Positions 23,701-37,170 of a stretch of DNA of 64,000 bases are shown here, piece after piece (the first letter of the stretch is position 1; each line of letters starts with the position of its first letter). The position numbers were made by a program, and so were the translations under genes. Below the pieces are notes generated by a model. That model saw nothing but the letters and a program-made list of their open reading frames with translations. It had not been told where the DNA came from and did not search any database. The stretch lies in the NCBI GenBank assembly GCA_021018815.1, contig JAITYX010000016.1, positions 4,045,001-4,109,000 of the forward strand, given 5' to 3'. This DNA comes from Talinum fruticosum. Its lineage: Eukaryota; Streptophyta; Magnoliopsida; Caryophyllales; Talinaceae.

Positions 23701-26700
23701 TTAATAACTGTCTTGACTTGGTAGACCTTGAAGCATAATATCTGACCACTTTTCAGATATTTTTGCAAATATGTTGAAGAATGTACATGATAGCTTTCAT
23801 TTTAGGATCCAGTGATGCTCTGCCATTGTGTCAAAACTTTCCAAATCTGAGGTGGACCTTTTGCATATTCCTCTAAACACTTTCTATGGGTATAATTGCT
23901 TCATTGGCACTGTATTCTTGTTTTGAAGCATTACTCCAAAACACCAAAAACGGCATTATGTTAGTATACAATGCGTTCAATCTCTGAAACTAATTCTAAA
24001 AACCCTAAAAAGTTTTGAATGGCCAGGAGGAGCATCAGTCACCTATTTCACGACTTTTTTTATATATTTCTTTTTTCCATATGGCCGGAATCATGTTAAA
24101 TAGACTCTATATTTTGGAGGTCGACATAGCTTTGACAACTTCAGCCCCAAACAAACCACGGATACATTCTGAATACTTTTTTAAAAATTTCATGGCTTCA
24201 ATAACCTTCTTGGTACCATATTTTCACTCTATTGTAAGATTTCAAGTCACAGCTGCCGAGGTTAACTGATTTGATAATGCCCCAAAGACAAATTTCATGC
24301 AATATTCTCTAAATTATCTTGAATGGACCTAAAATACGACAATCAATTTTGAGGGGTTAATGGGAGCACATAGTCAGCATTTGGCATCTTGTTGAGTACT
24401 TCTCAAAAAGACTCGGGAAATTGTATATAGTAGCCTTCATCTTAGGGATCTTGGGGGCCTGTGGATATTTTAACATTGGAACCCTGTAGGATATTCTAAA
24501 TTCCTTCAAATAATGTGAATGGGTTTAAGGCTTATCGTTGTCTTCTACATTTTGAAGCATAATTCTGGAATGCCACACAAAACAGGCATTATGATGGCAT
24601 ATAATTCCCTCAAAACAATTTAGAATGAGTGTTAAATTATCGTCAAAGATTTTGAGGGGGTCAACGGAAGTGCATAGCTACAATTTGTGAACTTTTTGGG
24701 TATTTCCCCAAAATCTTGAAAATAATGTAGAATAGCCTAATATTAGGGATGCCAAGAGCATTTGGCCGCTTTACCTGCAAAACCGCTTTTTTAAAATATC
24801 CTTTCAAACAATTTTTGGCATATAGTAACTTCCTCGAGATCGCTTTCTAAATTTTGAAGTTGATTTCAAAATGGCAAAAACGGCGTCAATACGCTCAAAA
24901 GTATCTACCATGGCCTTTAACTGCTCTAAACTGTTTTAGGGGATGAAAATAAGCACATATTACCATTTGATAATTTCTCATACATCTTCTAGAAATTCTA
25001 AAAGCTGTGTCGTGATAGGTCATATCTATGATAGATTTTAATGGTTAATCTATGAATGGCATATTTCATTCGGAACTGCAAAATGAATCATAAGGTAGAG
25101 GGTTGTGATGGCATTGATGAGTTTCTTTGTCAAGCCATTGTTTATGTCCTGCTGTGTAAAATGGTTCCCATGTCTGTTTGAGTAAAAGTTTTTGGTCTTC
25201 CATAATCTCTGTCTGCCACTGTCATTGTGGTTTGATAAAAAGCTTCGCGTGAAGTACATTTGACACACAACCATGGTTACCACTTTTACTAGGATGCATC
25301 GAAAAAGTGGACAATTTGTATCAGTAACAGACAATTACAAACAAGCTGCTGCGGACGGGAATAACAATGATGAAATGCTACCTCCAGCACGTGTGTAAGT
25401 TTGAAGCTTGGTCTCCCATACTTGTCTTGGAGCTTTGACAAATGATCTGTCATTGGAGACATATTACTTTGCTGTAATTTGCTCCTTTTCTTAAGATATA
25501 AAAATCTTGTACTAATGCCCCCTCCATGGGCCCAATGTGGGCTCCTTTTCGAACAGCCCACGCAGTTGTCAACATTGTGGCATCAGTGAGAAATCAACGC
25601 CAGCCATGCGCCGGGGACCAGCTGGTCCAAGGACTCTTTGCAATGCTTGTGGGCTTATGTGGGCAAACAAGGTGGATTTTGTTGCCGATTTTGTTGCTCT
25701 GAATTTCTTTATATCCTGCCTGCTTTGCTACGTTATTAGAGAAGTTGTGATGTTAGACCTTTATTTTGATGTTCAGGGTACACTAAGGGATCTTACAAAG
25801 GCTGGTAGGGTTGCACCCTTTCAAAGTGAGCAGGTATGACTCCTCTTATTGCTCCTTCCACCAGTGAATAGTATTTATACTCATGTATGTGTCAAGTTTT
25901 GGTGAGTGTGCATGCATGCAAGGACGCCCGTCTCTGTTTCTTTTCTTTTTTTTTTTTTTTGTTTGGGGGGTTGTTTCATGGCTCCTAATAACTTCGATAA
26001 TGTTGCATTATCAGGACCCTCCTACTGATCTAAAGCCTCTAACCATGGAGCTAGAGAATTCCTATGGAAATCAAGAGGTAATGTGTAACTGTTGGTAACA
26101 TCTTTTATTTCCTATCTCTCTGTTTGAGTTAATTTTCTCTTTCATCATCTGAACATTATGTCTGCCTTCTGACTCTTTTCACGCAGGGGTGAGATATATC
26201 TGCATTTAGAAGTATTCAAAGTTGAAATTTTGGTCCAGGACTCTCATGGTTCACTTTGACACTTTAACAGGGAAGCCTGGAGGAGTCGAAACCTGGAACT
26301 TCTGATTCAGAGAGAACCTGTACAAGAGAGAGTGAGCAGGTACAATTCTGCCATGAATTCTAGCTTCTAAATGAACGTATCTTCCTTGTGGTACCAGATG
26401 TTTTAGCAGTTGTTCCTCTGTACAGAATGTTGTGTGCCTTTTTCTCTGAGAATGTAGGCATAATTCATAGTTTGATTATTGGAGATAAGCAAGCTGAATC
26501 CCTTTGACAATGTTTGGGCTGCATATGGAAATGTTCTACCACATTGATTTGGTCTCACCATCTGTCTGGAGTGAAAACGAAGGGGAATATTTTCTCTTCT
26601 TCTTTCTTGACTATTGAGCCTTTACTGTGCAAAATGTTTATTTTAATTTTGTTGGTGCTGACTAAGAACAGTGACAGGGTCCATGACATGCTTTCTATTT

Positions 26701-28967
26701 AGGGTATTGCCATCTAGACTTAAGCTTATAATTAATTCCAGCAAGTTCAGATGAATTTTATGCTCCATTTTTTTCTGTGGCCATAGATGAATAGCCAATA
26801 TCTGCATTGAAAATCTTCTAGCAAGAATAAGTATGTAGCATCAAAGTAAATCTTTATCTCCAAAAAGCTAATAGTTGACATGCCAACATTAAAGTAATAC
26901 TTTCTTGTTATTATATGTTCTAGCTTCCACATTTGACTTAAACTATTAGGGAGATGTGGCCGACCATACAATTCTTGATAGGGAATGAGAAAGTTTTTAT
27001 CAATAAAAGTCATGTGGCATTGATAATGAAAAATACCCCTCGACAATAGTAGATCTAAAATATCAACATGAATAATGGTTATGTGGGGAGAAGGGGGGAT
27101 CATTTTCTGCTATAAAATTTATGGGTTTATTCTTGCCTTCAGCAGCATCTTCTGTTGTTAAAGATGAGATAACACAGTGGCATGTTATGTACCTTCGTGT
27201 GTTCATCCTAATAACAATGAAAACTTGGTGCCTAGAGAAAATGCACTTTGGGAGATCAACTCTTATTGAAAAGCAGTGTTGAAATATGACACTAAGTTTC
27301 CAAACAGTTAAATAAAACAAAAGTACTTTGAAAGAGGCTCATCATCAGGATTCAGGGAAAAGCAAATGGCAAAAACTAGCTAATTGGCACAAGTGAAGTC
27401 AAAAGTCTGAGTCTGTTGTTTCTTTGAAGGGTGATGTAGGAGGGCAAAAGTGAACTGCCCGTGTATGAGGGGTCTGTGATTTTATGCCTGGCAATCATAA
27501 AGCCTTCATTGTCAAGTAACAGCCACACTTGTCAGAGGGATTAAGTTGAAACGGAGATAATCGACAGATTTTCCAGATGTGAAAGTCTCTGTTGGATATA
27601 GAATGGTCGGTAGGAATTCTCCTGCTTGGAGCAGTAAGGCTGCTAAACTTTGGAACTTGCTATACCCTTTTTTTTGGATCTACACTATGCGATATTGTTT
27701 GTGGAAGTTTTTTGACAGATATTGGTGCTTGTCCTTGGTCTTTCGTATTTTGATTCAGTATGAAGATAAGCTTGGACTTGGGCTGGTTGAGGGTCACTAT
27801 AGAAGTTGCTAACATTTGTCTTCTGATAATTTTTTGTCTTCTAGAATATGTACTCCATAGTCCATACCTTCCATACAATCATGAAAGGTCACTTGAACAG
27901 TTCTTATGGTTCTAGGATTTCTCATTTAGCTGTGGCATGTTCAAAGAGAGTTTCGAATATGTCTAATTCGTCTGTTCCTGGGATCCTTCAATAAACTTAG
28001 CTTTAAGCATGGTTAGGAGACATTCCATCAGAGGATGGAAGAGTACCGGTTTCAATGCTTCTAAGATCCCTCATTGAACTAAACTGAAACATGTTTAAGG
28101 AGAATTTCCTATCAGAAAGGGACATATGAAGAATATGAGCTAAGTTTTAAAAGCAAGAACAACTGTTCAAGCTGTCTCATTTAAATAATTTACGCCTGGC
28201 TACTGAGGGTGACCTGAAGTTGTGAATTGATATAATACCACTTTCTTTTCTCACTGGAGTGAGAGACTTAGTTTTGAACATTTCAGACTTTTGGACAAGG
28301 TTGACTTTTCCTGATGATTACTTAATGGCAACTATGATATTGCTCTTTCTGTGCTAACTTCAGCGGAATGAGAGGCCTAATTCTGAATATTGTAGGTTCT
28401 TGGGATGAGATTACATATACTTGATGACTTAATGACAATAGATGGTCATTCGTGAATGGTCCCCATAAAACATCCCTACCTCGGGTGACACCTTTTTGAA
28501 ATGGTGAAATGGACATTAAGTGCATAGGGATGCTGATGGGTTTGCTAATTATGGAGTCGGAGGCATGAAATCAGATTGTTCTGTTCTGTTCAGTTCACAG
28601 GGCATGATGTGTTGACTGTTGAGCTTCTGCTGGAAACTTTGGTTTTTCCTTTTTCTGATATAACTTGTATTTTTATAGGATATGTTGGAGAATGATGAAG
28701 CTGTTACAAATGATTCTGCAGCCTCCTTGCAAGACGCATTTGTCAACGTCCCAGACCAGGTAATTGGATCATGATGTTCTGTCAATTTGTTAAGATGATG
28801 AGTTCTCTTAACCATGGCAATCTGGAATCTAATATGCTGCATTTTCCTAAATTAGAAATTTACAGTTATCATTTTTTATGTTGAGTTTGCAGGAGGCCCA
28901 AGAGGAAAGTACAAATGGTTCCGGTTCTGGAACTGAATTTGACGAGCCTTTCGGAGCTTTCTACTGA
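20728..28967 (+). CDS. TIFY-CCT-GATA transcription factor (ZML/GATA24-28 type)
   Basis: Ten exons: 20728-20931, 21833-21919, 22012-22145, 25293-25394, 25557-25671, 25777-25833, 26015-26077, 26271-26339, 28679-28759, 28893-28967; phases all agree, 328 residues. Domains in order: acidic N-terminus, TIFY domain with core TISFEG (51-56) and [13 protein letters not shown] domain about 111-153 ([17 protein letters not shown]), and one GATA zinc finger C180-X2-C183-X20-C204-X2-C207 ending [13 protein letters not shown]. The CX20C spacing plus TIFY and CCT is diagnostic of the ZIM/ZML1/ZML2 group. Acts in the nucleus on GATC/GATA-type sites; Arabidopsis ZML1 and ZML2 act in cryptochrome-dependent excess-light responses. 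The C-terminal tail is acidic and Ser-rich. Introns 3 (3.1 kb) and 8 (2.3 kb) are long and carry old repeats. It could be any of the group's paralogs; I cannot say which. Confidence 0.94.
21543..21697. mobile_element. 155-bp MITE in GATA gene intron 1
   Basis: Terminal inverted repeats: left end GCCTTGTTCCATTTTGC and the reverse complement of the right end GCCCTTGTTCCATTCAGC. It is flanked on both sides by ATA (21540-21542 and 21698-21700), which looks like a 3-bp target duplication. The TIR resembles Tourist-type PIF/Harbinger MITEs. The inside is rich in CTTACAAC-like motifs. No coding capacity. Confidence 0.65.
22260..22290 (+). other. G-quadruplex motif in GATA intron 3
   Basis: Plus-strand run with five G3+ tracts separated by short loops (GGGG-A-GGG-TGA-GGG, then further GGG tracts after 6 and 4 nt). 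On the transcribed RNA this could form a four-tract quadruplex. Function unknown. Confidence 0.5.
22980..25040 (+). repeat. Degenerate ~300-bp tandem repeat filling intron 3
   Basis: The same word order recurs several times: a TTTTGAAGCA..-like segment, then a GGCATTATG/GATGGCATATAAT-like segment, then AATGGGAGCACATAGTCA..TTTG, then a GTAGCCTTCATCTTAGGGAT-like segment. Clear starts of the AGCACATAG block are near 23582, 24030, 24362, 24667 and 24952; the last three are about 300 bp apart. Similarity between units is low but extends over hundreds of bases. Unit number (about 6-7) is estimated by eye. Confidence 0.6.
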
Positions 28968-30887
28968 CACAATCCCAAAATAACGGAGTTCATGTATATT
29001 CGAGCAACTTAACATCTCAATAACTTGAGGCAAACAAAGATGAAAGGAGTTGCTTACCAGCATTGTTTGTGAAGGGGCGCCTGTCTGTAGTCACCATTCT
29101 GTTTATGTTCAGGCACTTGTAAATTTTTGCTGCCCGAGACGCGTTCAAGAGATCTCCTTTTCAGGTGCATATCTTTCTTAGTCAGATGGATGAATAGAAG
29201 TGGATGTCATGTAGCAAATGTGGGTAATATAAACCACATTACTGCCTGTAAATGTTCCGAGTTCTCTCCCTTTGAACCCCTCCAGAGTAATTATTTAGTT
29301 ATAATCCTGATTGTATCAAGTAAATATATGTAATTTCTGAGAAATCACCTCCAGAAAAGCAAAAAGGTTTTGTCAAAATGCAAGTTTTGCGTGGAGTTTC
29401 ACAACGAAATTAGTCTCTTTCTGTTGGACTGAACAGATCCCAAGTCTTCATTCCCTGTTATCTGATCTGAATTCTTACCAATCTGGTGTTGTCTCGCCTA
29501 ACACAAGCCGTTGCGGACATGTGGTCAATGTCTTTCCTTCATAAGTAGTTTATTGCTAACTTTGGATTCTCTGCCGTTAGAGAGGGTTTGTAATTTTATA
29601 GTCTCTCAATCTAACATTTTTAGGTTTTTTTTTTTTTTACTATTATACAATTATTTTACCACCAGTAAAATTTTCTTTTAACATCTTAAAATCTTAAACA
29701 CTAGACGAATGGATTACAAAATTTTTAGTCCCTCCCATGGATACAAGTTCTAGTGAGGAACATTAGCTTAATCTAAAAGCAAAAAGTTCGGCTTATGGTA
29801 CGACTTACCAACTTGATTTTATATCGATTGAATTTGGTTAAATATCTAAGGTTGTTATTTTTGAATTGGATTGTTCTCCAACTCATAAAAATTTAATATG
29901 CAAATAATTGGTAGTGTAGGTTAGTCTCACAGAAAGCCAAATTAAGATCATCTTCTATAAGTTTTTACGTTACCATTCTATTTTTAGACTTGAAACTACA
30001 ATATTTGATTACATTACATTACAATATACATGAGTTGAAAATAAATAAAAGGTGCAAGCATTTGTGACGAGTGATCAAATGAAGCTGACTTTGAGTAGGC
30101 ACGACAAATTAGGCATATGTTGACGTATTAAAAGCAAAGCATAGACGTGACTCCACTTGGACTATAAATCCATTGCCTTTGGTTGAATTGGGTGGCATCA
30201 TTTTATTAGAATGGTGGACTTAATCTATAGCAACATGCCCAAAAAAATAAAAAACTATAGTCTCATGCACGTATCGTTTCTCTTTCATCTTTGATTAGGA
30301 CACCAACTTTATCACATTCTAATATCACATCAATCTTTTGAGGTATTAGAATGTAATATAATATTGATTACCATGCCACCTCAAGAGTAAACTTGAATAA
30401 AGCCATTTTTTGGTTTGAAAAATATATATATAAATATTTAGTTTAATGTGGATCGAAAACTTTGAACAAATTTTATGACGGAAGTTCAACATAAATTGAA
30501 TAGTTTTAAATTTTAAAAAGATTTAAATTAACTTAATAGTTTAAATTAAATTACATTAAATAAAATAGTCGTTGTTAGAATCACTATTTTACAAGTCTTT
30601 TCCGCACTTGATAGGATTCAAACATATTCAAAAATATATATATATATAAAAAAAGGCACACTATAATGCATGACATTGCTCATTAATTGTAACAATGCAT
30701 GGGATTGAAATCATCCCCAGAAAGTGTCAATGCCCTAAAACATTGTAATATTGTAGAACCCTCATTCCCTCCTACATCAAGCATTTCTTCAAGCTGCATA
30801 ATATATTTACATTTTTAAATTTTCCTGCCTGTCACTCTCTTTTTATTTAAATAACTAATTAACCCCTGATTATTCATAATCAATCAT
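28968..30887. other. Convergent intergenic region GATA / amidotransferase
   Basis: 3' UTR of the GATA gene to about 29.3 kb, then AT-rich DNA with a T run near 29626-29638 and a short TA run near 30636-30648. No gene or clear element. Confidence 0.5.
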
Positions 30888-33071
30888 TCATAATCTTCCC
30901 TTGAGGAAACTGACACACAGTTTTCTCCATGCTTCCTTGTCTGGGTCACGTGACTCCATAAACTTAGCCCTCATCTCATTAGCATAATTATCCTGCCCAA
31001 TCAATAATTATATTAATCAACTAACCAATTAATTATTGATAATTTTCTTGATCCAAAAAATAATCCTAGGGAGAAGGGTACTATTTCCTAATAATTAAAA
31101 TAAAATTTTAATTTTAATACCTTGATTAAATCTTTCTGGAGAAGGCGATCAATTAGATGAAGAAGTATGTCCCTGTTGTATTCAGGATGACCTTGAATTC
31201 CCATGACATGATCACCATATTTAAACATCTCAATCGAGGTTTTATTCGATCGGCCTATCACCTCAGCCTCAGGAGGAAGTTCCAACACCTTATTTAGATC
31301 ATCATATATCAACTTTCGTAAATATATATAAAAGATTTATTTTCATTAAAGAATTTTTTGAAAAAGTGTACTTACCTCATCTTGGTGGCACTCAATGATG
31401 GATAGCATAGAGGGAACTTTGAGGTTTGGAAAGAGCTTGGATGGTGAGGGTGATAAATGGATTGTTCTGAGCCCAATGTCCCAGCCCGACGTGGCCCGAC
31501 CTATCTTCCCTCCCAATGAACGCCCCAGAATCTGTTGCACCATGAGAATTATAAATAAATTAATTAAATTTCGAACAAATTTTAAAATTATACAATTTAG
31601 AAATTGAGATTCTAACTCGCCAATCATACTGTGGTTCTTGAAACATAAGCATCAATATCCTATGACATCACATAACTAAAAAGGAATAGCTTACAATTAA
31701 ATCGTGATCACCAAATATAATGGTCCGTAACACCACCTTATAATTATTACTAGTTTTTAAAAACCTGTTAACACAAGGATTGTATCTAAAATATTTGTTT
31801 AAAAATTTTAAGATATAATATAGTATATTATTCATTTTTGTTTTAATGTTATGTCATGCATATATTAATTTTTATTAATTAATTTACTTTAGATAAAAGA
31901 AGTATAATTCGCTAATAATTTAATAAGATAAACCTATTAAATAATATATAAAAGCCTAACTAAAATAATAATATAACATATAAATTATGATATAGTAATT
32001 TTTAAATAAAGATTGCTACTCATCATCAACTTAGTGTATAACTTTAGTTAACAACACAAACGACAATAGTTATAATGTTTTCAAATTATAAAAAAATAAA
32101 ATTTTAAAATGTTAATATGATATACTAATTTTTAAATAAAAGTTGCTACTCATCATCAACTTAATGCATAATTTTAGTTAACAACGCAAATGAAAATAGT
32201 TATAATATTTTTAAATTATAAAAAATAAAATTTTAAAATGTTAATATGCACAAAAAATATAAGGACTAACAGTAATTTATTAACTCAAATCATTAATTAA
32301 TAAACTAATAAAATAAGTAAGTTAAGTATTACATTATTAGCAATTCAATATCTATAGATGATGAATAAAGGTCATTTACCAAATAAGATATAAATATGAG
32401 GCAAAAAACAATATAATAAGAATACTCATGACAACTAAATACTAATAATAATATCAATAAAAAAATAAAATTTTCACATATATAAAATAACCATAGAGCA
32501 TGTCATTTTCTATATTAATAAAATAAAATGATATTATTTAGAAAAAAATATATTTGAATAAGATTAGATTTCTGAAGCGTTTTTACAAAAGTTTCTCCCC
32601 TTTTTACAAAGAAAAATATTTTATCGATTTGCATTTCACAACGTAACCATTATCTTTTTCTTTTGTTTCTTCGACCCTTTCAATTAAGTCAGTTATGCCC
32701 AATTATGATGATAATCATTTATTTACGGGCAAATGTTATTAGTGAATTGAATTTCAAATGACAAACTATTATTTATCTCATGTGAATAAATTACTAGTAA
32801 ATCCCACAAACGTTAATAATAAAATTTAAAATTCGGTTTTAAATGAAACAAAATCTAAAATGCTAAAATCTAATGAAAAAACATGCATTACGAGTCAAAC
32901 AAAAAAATAAAAAGAAACACTTAAAAATTATTAAAAAGAAATTAATAATAATCAATATTAAATTACATATTTTAATAAATTTTTCTTTAAATGCAAGATA
33001 GTTGTTAATAATACTTGGAAATAAAATTTATTGTATATAGAAAAGTGCAAATGCATAATAAATATAACTAG

Positions 33072-33106
<35 letters not shown>

Positions 33107-36100
33107 TTAAAATTGTAATGCAAAAATCTAATACTATAATTAAAGTATTTTTTTTTTTAATATGTATGAAAAATTTATACACTCAAGTAGATAAACAAGG
33201 AAAAAGATATTCCCTTTTTCATTTGCTTTTTCTCTATGTTGTCCCCCTTTTTTTTTTTCTCAAACGCAGGGTGGAAACTTAGATAAATTATTTTAATGAG
33301 GAAAAACACCCTGGAGAAAGAGAAAAGACAGCCACTCAGCAGAACCTGAAGGTATATATTTGGCAGGAAGGAGAGAGATAATCCTTTTTTAAAACATTCT
33401 TTTTTTCGATAAGTTATTAAAATAATTTTTAGGGCAGCAACAGAGCAGAACAAATACACAGGCTAGACTACAGTGCATGCATACCTGTGGAACTCTCTAG
33501 AAACACGTGTTATGGGATTATATTCCACTACAATGCAAATATGTAATGTTCTCATCTACGAGAATCTACAATGATTCCAAACTGCCATATATCAGAAAGA
33601 TTCCATTTTTTTCCTGTTTTTAATTATTAATAACAATAATAATACATGATTATTGGTCATTAAACTGTGTATTATTTCCGACAGAAATCATATCAAGATC
33701 CAAATCCTAATATACTATAAAAAAAAATTCAGTACTATCCACAGTACAGTACTATGCATAGGTTTTTGTTGTTGAGTATATGTGGTATTATTCACTGCTA
33801 CTTTTGAAAGCAGAAAGAAATAATATGCATGATTCCTTGATATGATCCCAGTTATGACAAAATTTCAACCCCCATAACGCAATTTGTATGTCAAAGCCAG
33901 CTAAAAGTCATAAGCATATACATATTATGTCACTAATAACTTTGCAAAAAACCCAAAAAGTATTTTAATGAATTAGAATATTCAAACAAAACATTTTATT
34001 AAACTATTCAAGACACTCGTGTTAAAGTCATATATATGTGACGGGTTGTTTTCGATTTTAAGGGCATATGGTTTAATATTTATGAGGATAAGAGATGAGA
34101 CACGCATACATATAAATAATATATAGTTGTCAAATTTAATGATGAAAGTTGATAATGATAAACTATGTTCCATCATATTATCATATATCACATGTAATGA
34201 TGATGATGTGGGTAACAAGAAGACAACTAATTAAGGAGTAATGGGCAACTAAAGCTTGAAACCGTTGGTACTGCCGTGATGAATGATATGATATGGACAC
34301 ATGATGAATGGATGGGTGGTGCTAGTCTATGCATATGCTTGTCCCCTTGCTCATACCATAAAAACTCCCGTAATCACCACTCAAATTAACACATGTTGAA
34401 ATATCTTAATCGATCTGCTTTTTCCACACTTATTCAACTACATATTAGGTCGTATTATACTTTAAAATTCAATTGGTGACGACAATATTAATAGGGTATG
34501 CTGCCTTGATTAATTCTCTTTCTTTTAAATTTATGTCTTCAAGAAATTCAACTCTAAAAAATTTTAGAGTAATAATTGTTATGCTTATATTAGCTATTTA
34601 AAGTATGATTTGATATATTTTGTAGACATATAATTAAAAGATACCCATCCTACTGTTCTTGTTAGCCATATTATTGCACATTAAATATCTTCGTCCAAAT
34701 GAAAGTGACCGTTATAAAGTAGCTTTCATGAGAGTCAAAATTGTGATTTTATAAAACCTCATATAACACCAAAAAAAAAAAAAAATCATACGTGTAAATG
34801 AGATGAAAAAAAGTGAGATATGATATGAGAGTCCAGCGGAAAATCAACGGCTGTGATTCACATCTGGAAGTTGCCGTTTCAGGTTGGGGGTCATTAGACC
34901 ACTGTCACCTGGCCCTAGTACTAACAGATCCAGGACCACTACAACCTACTCCCAGCTCAACCTCGCCTCTCGCTCTAGGATTTCCCTATTATAATTCTAA
35001 TTATATATTTTTTAAAAAGGAAATTTTGAAAATAGGGGTAGATTTTAATTTTTTTAAAAAAATAATTATATCTGATAATACAAAGTAATAAATCTAGAAG
35101 TTAAAATTATTATATAATTTGTATTTTTTATCTTAGTTCGTACCATTTTTTCTTACACGAGCTCCAAAATTAGGTTTTTGACATATTATAGATGTACATT
35201 TTTCCATGAGTTATAATACAACACGATCTTATAAGTTATATTTTAATAATTTTTTTCATTTTCAACTACTACTATCTTAATTATGTTTTTATTCTTAAAA
35301 AATTATAGTTTTATACCTCTTTTTTTTTGCGATCAACTCACATGTTTGTTAATTTAGCATTTCCAAGCCAAAAAAAAAAAAAGTTATCTTAGAAAAATTT
35401 TGAAACCTCAGAAATATATATATCGAAAAATTGTGAAATGTTTGCACTATTATAGACCAATATGAGACGCATACCCAACTAAAAAATCAAGGTTTAAATG
35501 TAATATCGTATATTAAAACAACCAATCTACTTGTATTATAAAAACAGGTAATTAATTAATGATAAGATTATCACCTAATGAAGAAATGATATACTACTAT
35601 AAAAACAGGTAATCAGTGATAAGATTATCCCGTGATGAAGAAATAATATAATAAAATTGGTCAATAATAGCAAATAATAATGTCTATATCTAACACAAAT
35701 TCTATGAAACCCAAAAAAAAAAAAAAAAAAAAATTCTAACACAAACTCCAAAAGTTTTTAAAAGTAGAGGTGGCATACTTCCATTATTTTAGGTTGTATT
35801 TTTTCAGTTTCGTTACGTATCGTATGTACCTACAACCACAACTATATAAGAAACGTGTTTATGTGACAGCTTGCCTTTTGCCCAGCCTAATTCCACTTTC
35901 TCACCCCCTTTTTGTTAAAAAAATATATATATATATTAAGGTAAGAATAAGAGTTTAGATAAAAGAATATCATATCATACATAATACGAATATAATTACG
36001 ATTTTGTACCCAGATTATTACCAGAAAGGAGAAGGCTTTAATTCTATAAAATTAAACCTATTACCAGAAAAAAAAAAAAAAGTATTTCATGAATACAATT

Positions 36101-36952
36101 GCAACTCTGCCCCTATCCAAGTTCAAAACTAACTGATCATGTTTTGGACGACACTGTATCATCTAATCACTCGGAATTTATACCTTAGTTTATTCATGGC
36201 ATGCAAAATATGTGAAACCGTCTCATACAAGTTTTAAAATAATTAAAGAATAACACTGATTAGCTACGTATATATACTTGGTATAGTTCAAATCCAACTA
36301 GAAGTATCAAATTAATTTACTAATGGCCCCCGGAATGAGTCACCTTAATTAATAATAATTCTATTCTTAATTAATTATTACTCTGATTTGAAGGGGACAC
36401 ACGTAGCACAAATCATGGTCTGTCGATAGAATTGGAACTCCAACCCCCAGCGTCAACCTAATTTTTTACTACTGAAGGAAGATCACATTTCATGGGGAAA
36501 AAAAGAAGAAAAAAAAAGAGAGAGAAAAATACCTGATGGCCAAAGCAAATGCCGAGAACCTTCTTGTTCAAGTCATGGAGTTTTTTGAGGAGAGATAGCA
36601 GCCTACAGATCCAGGCATCGTTTCCGTGGGCGTCATTGCAACTTCCGGTGATGACAAACCCGTCGTATCCGTGGATCTCGCCGTCATCGGGGAACTCGTT
36701 CCGGGCGACACGATAAACGTCCCAGATTTCGCCTTCTTCGGCCAGCATTCTCACGAAAACCCCAAAATACCCTCCGTACCGCTTCTTCACGTAATCGGAA
36801 TCGTCGGCGCAGAGAAGCACCCCGAATTTCTTCCGATCGTTGTTGTTATTGTTAATATTCCCTAATTTCTCATCCCCTGTCCCTAACAACACCCTCTGGG
36901 TTTCCTCCTCCAGCGAATCCTGAAGATCCTCCTTCGGAATCAGATTCACCAT
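30888..36952 (-). CDS. Gamma-glutamyl peptidase-like class I glutamine amidotransferase
   Basis: Four exons on the minus strand: 36952-36533 (140 codons), 31531-31376 (52), 31288-31121 (56) and 30992-30888 (34 plus stop), giving 282 residues with consistent phases. The triad of class I amidotransferases is visible: nucleophile Cys136 in GICFGHQ, His226 and Glu228 in GIQGHPEY. Other family marks are FVITGSCNDAH, GWDIGLR and ECHQDEV. Plant members of this cytosolic family (GGP1 and relatives) cleave the gamma-glutamyl bond of glutathione conjugates in glucosinolate and camalexin synthesis and in glutathione turnover; the substrate here is inferred only. The N-terminus has an Asn-rich run (NINNNNND, about 32-39) that many relatives lack. 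The first intron (31532-36532) is 5.0 kb and full of AT repeats. A TATA box lies at the expected distance upstream. Confidence 0.93.
31809..32340. repeat. Dispersed AT-rich repeat, copy 1, with internal tandem duplication
   Basis: Lies in the amidotransferase intron 1. A unit containing GCTACTCATCATCAACTTA, AGTTAACAACRCAAA and TTAAAATGTTAATATG occurs twice in tandem (about 32006-32123 and 32127-32246). The whole block, starting TTAAGATATAATATAG, is similar over about 400 bp and in the same orientation to 61399-61750. No terminal repeats or coding capacity seen. Confidence 0.7.
33073..33104. repeat. (TA)n microsatellite
   Basis: About 15 uninterrupted AT units in the amidotransferase intron. 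Confidence 0.9.
34813..34990. other. GC-richer island in a very AT-rich intron
   Basis: Within the 5-kb first intron this stretch is markedly richer in G and C than its surroundings and contains AACGGCTGTGATTCACATC and repeated CT/CC-rich words. It carries no convincing exon or splice borders. It may be an old insertion or a regulatory segment. Confidence 0.4.
35535..35650. repeat. Tandem duplication of a ~58-bp unit
   Basis: Two direct copies sharing TATAAAAACAGGTAAT, GTGATAAGATTATC-like and GATGAAGAAAT segments (35535-35592 and 35597-35650), in the amidotransferase intron. Confidence 0.75.
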
Positions 36953-37170
36953 GGCGAAGGAACAGAGGAGCGAGAGAGAGAAGGGAGAGAAGAGAGATTG
37001 GGTTTGGGTTTGCGTTTGAGAGTGAGGGGAATGATGGGGAAAGGGAGGGGAACTCAGAACTCTGGGTATCCCCTCTCTTCCTCTCTCTGGTTTTTCTTTT
37101 CTTTCTGGTTTAGTTTTTACGCTTGTGCTTGTGTTGTGGGAGTGAAAAAGGAACGGGGTGGGTTTTTATA
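36953..37170 (-). promoter_or_regulatory. Core promoter and leader of the amidotransferase gene
   Basis: On the minus strand a TATAAAAA box (37170-37163) sits about 215 bp upstream of the ATG, followed by a CT-rich leader with repeated CTCTCTC tracts, and AAACCCAAACCC just before the coding region. Transcription would start near 37135-37140. This is the clearest TATA promoter in the window. Confidence 0.65.
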
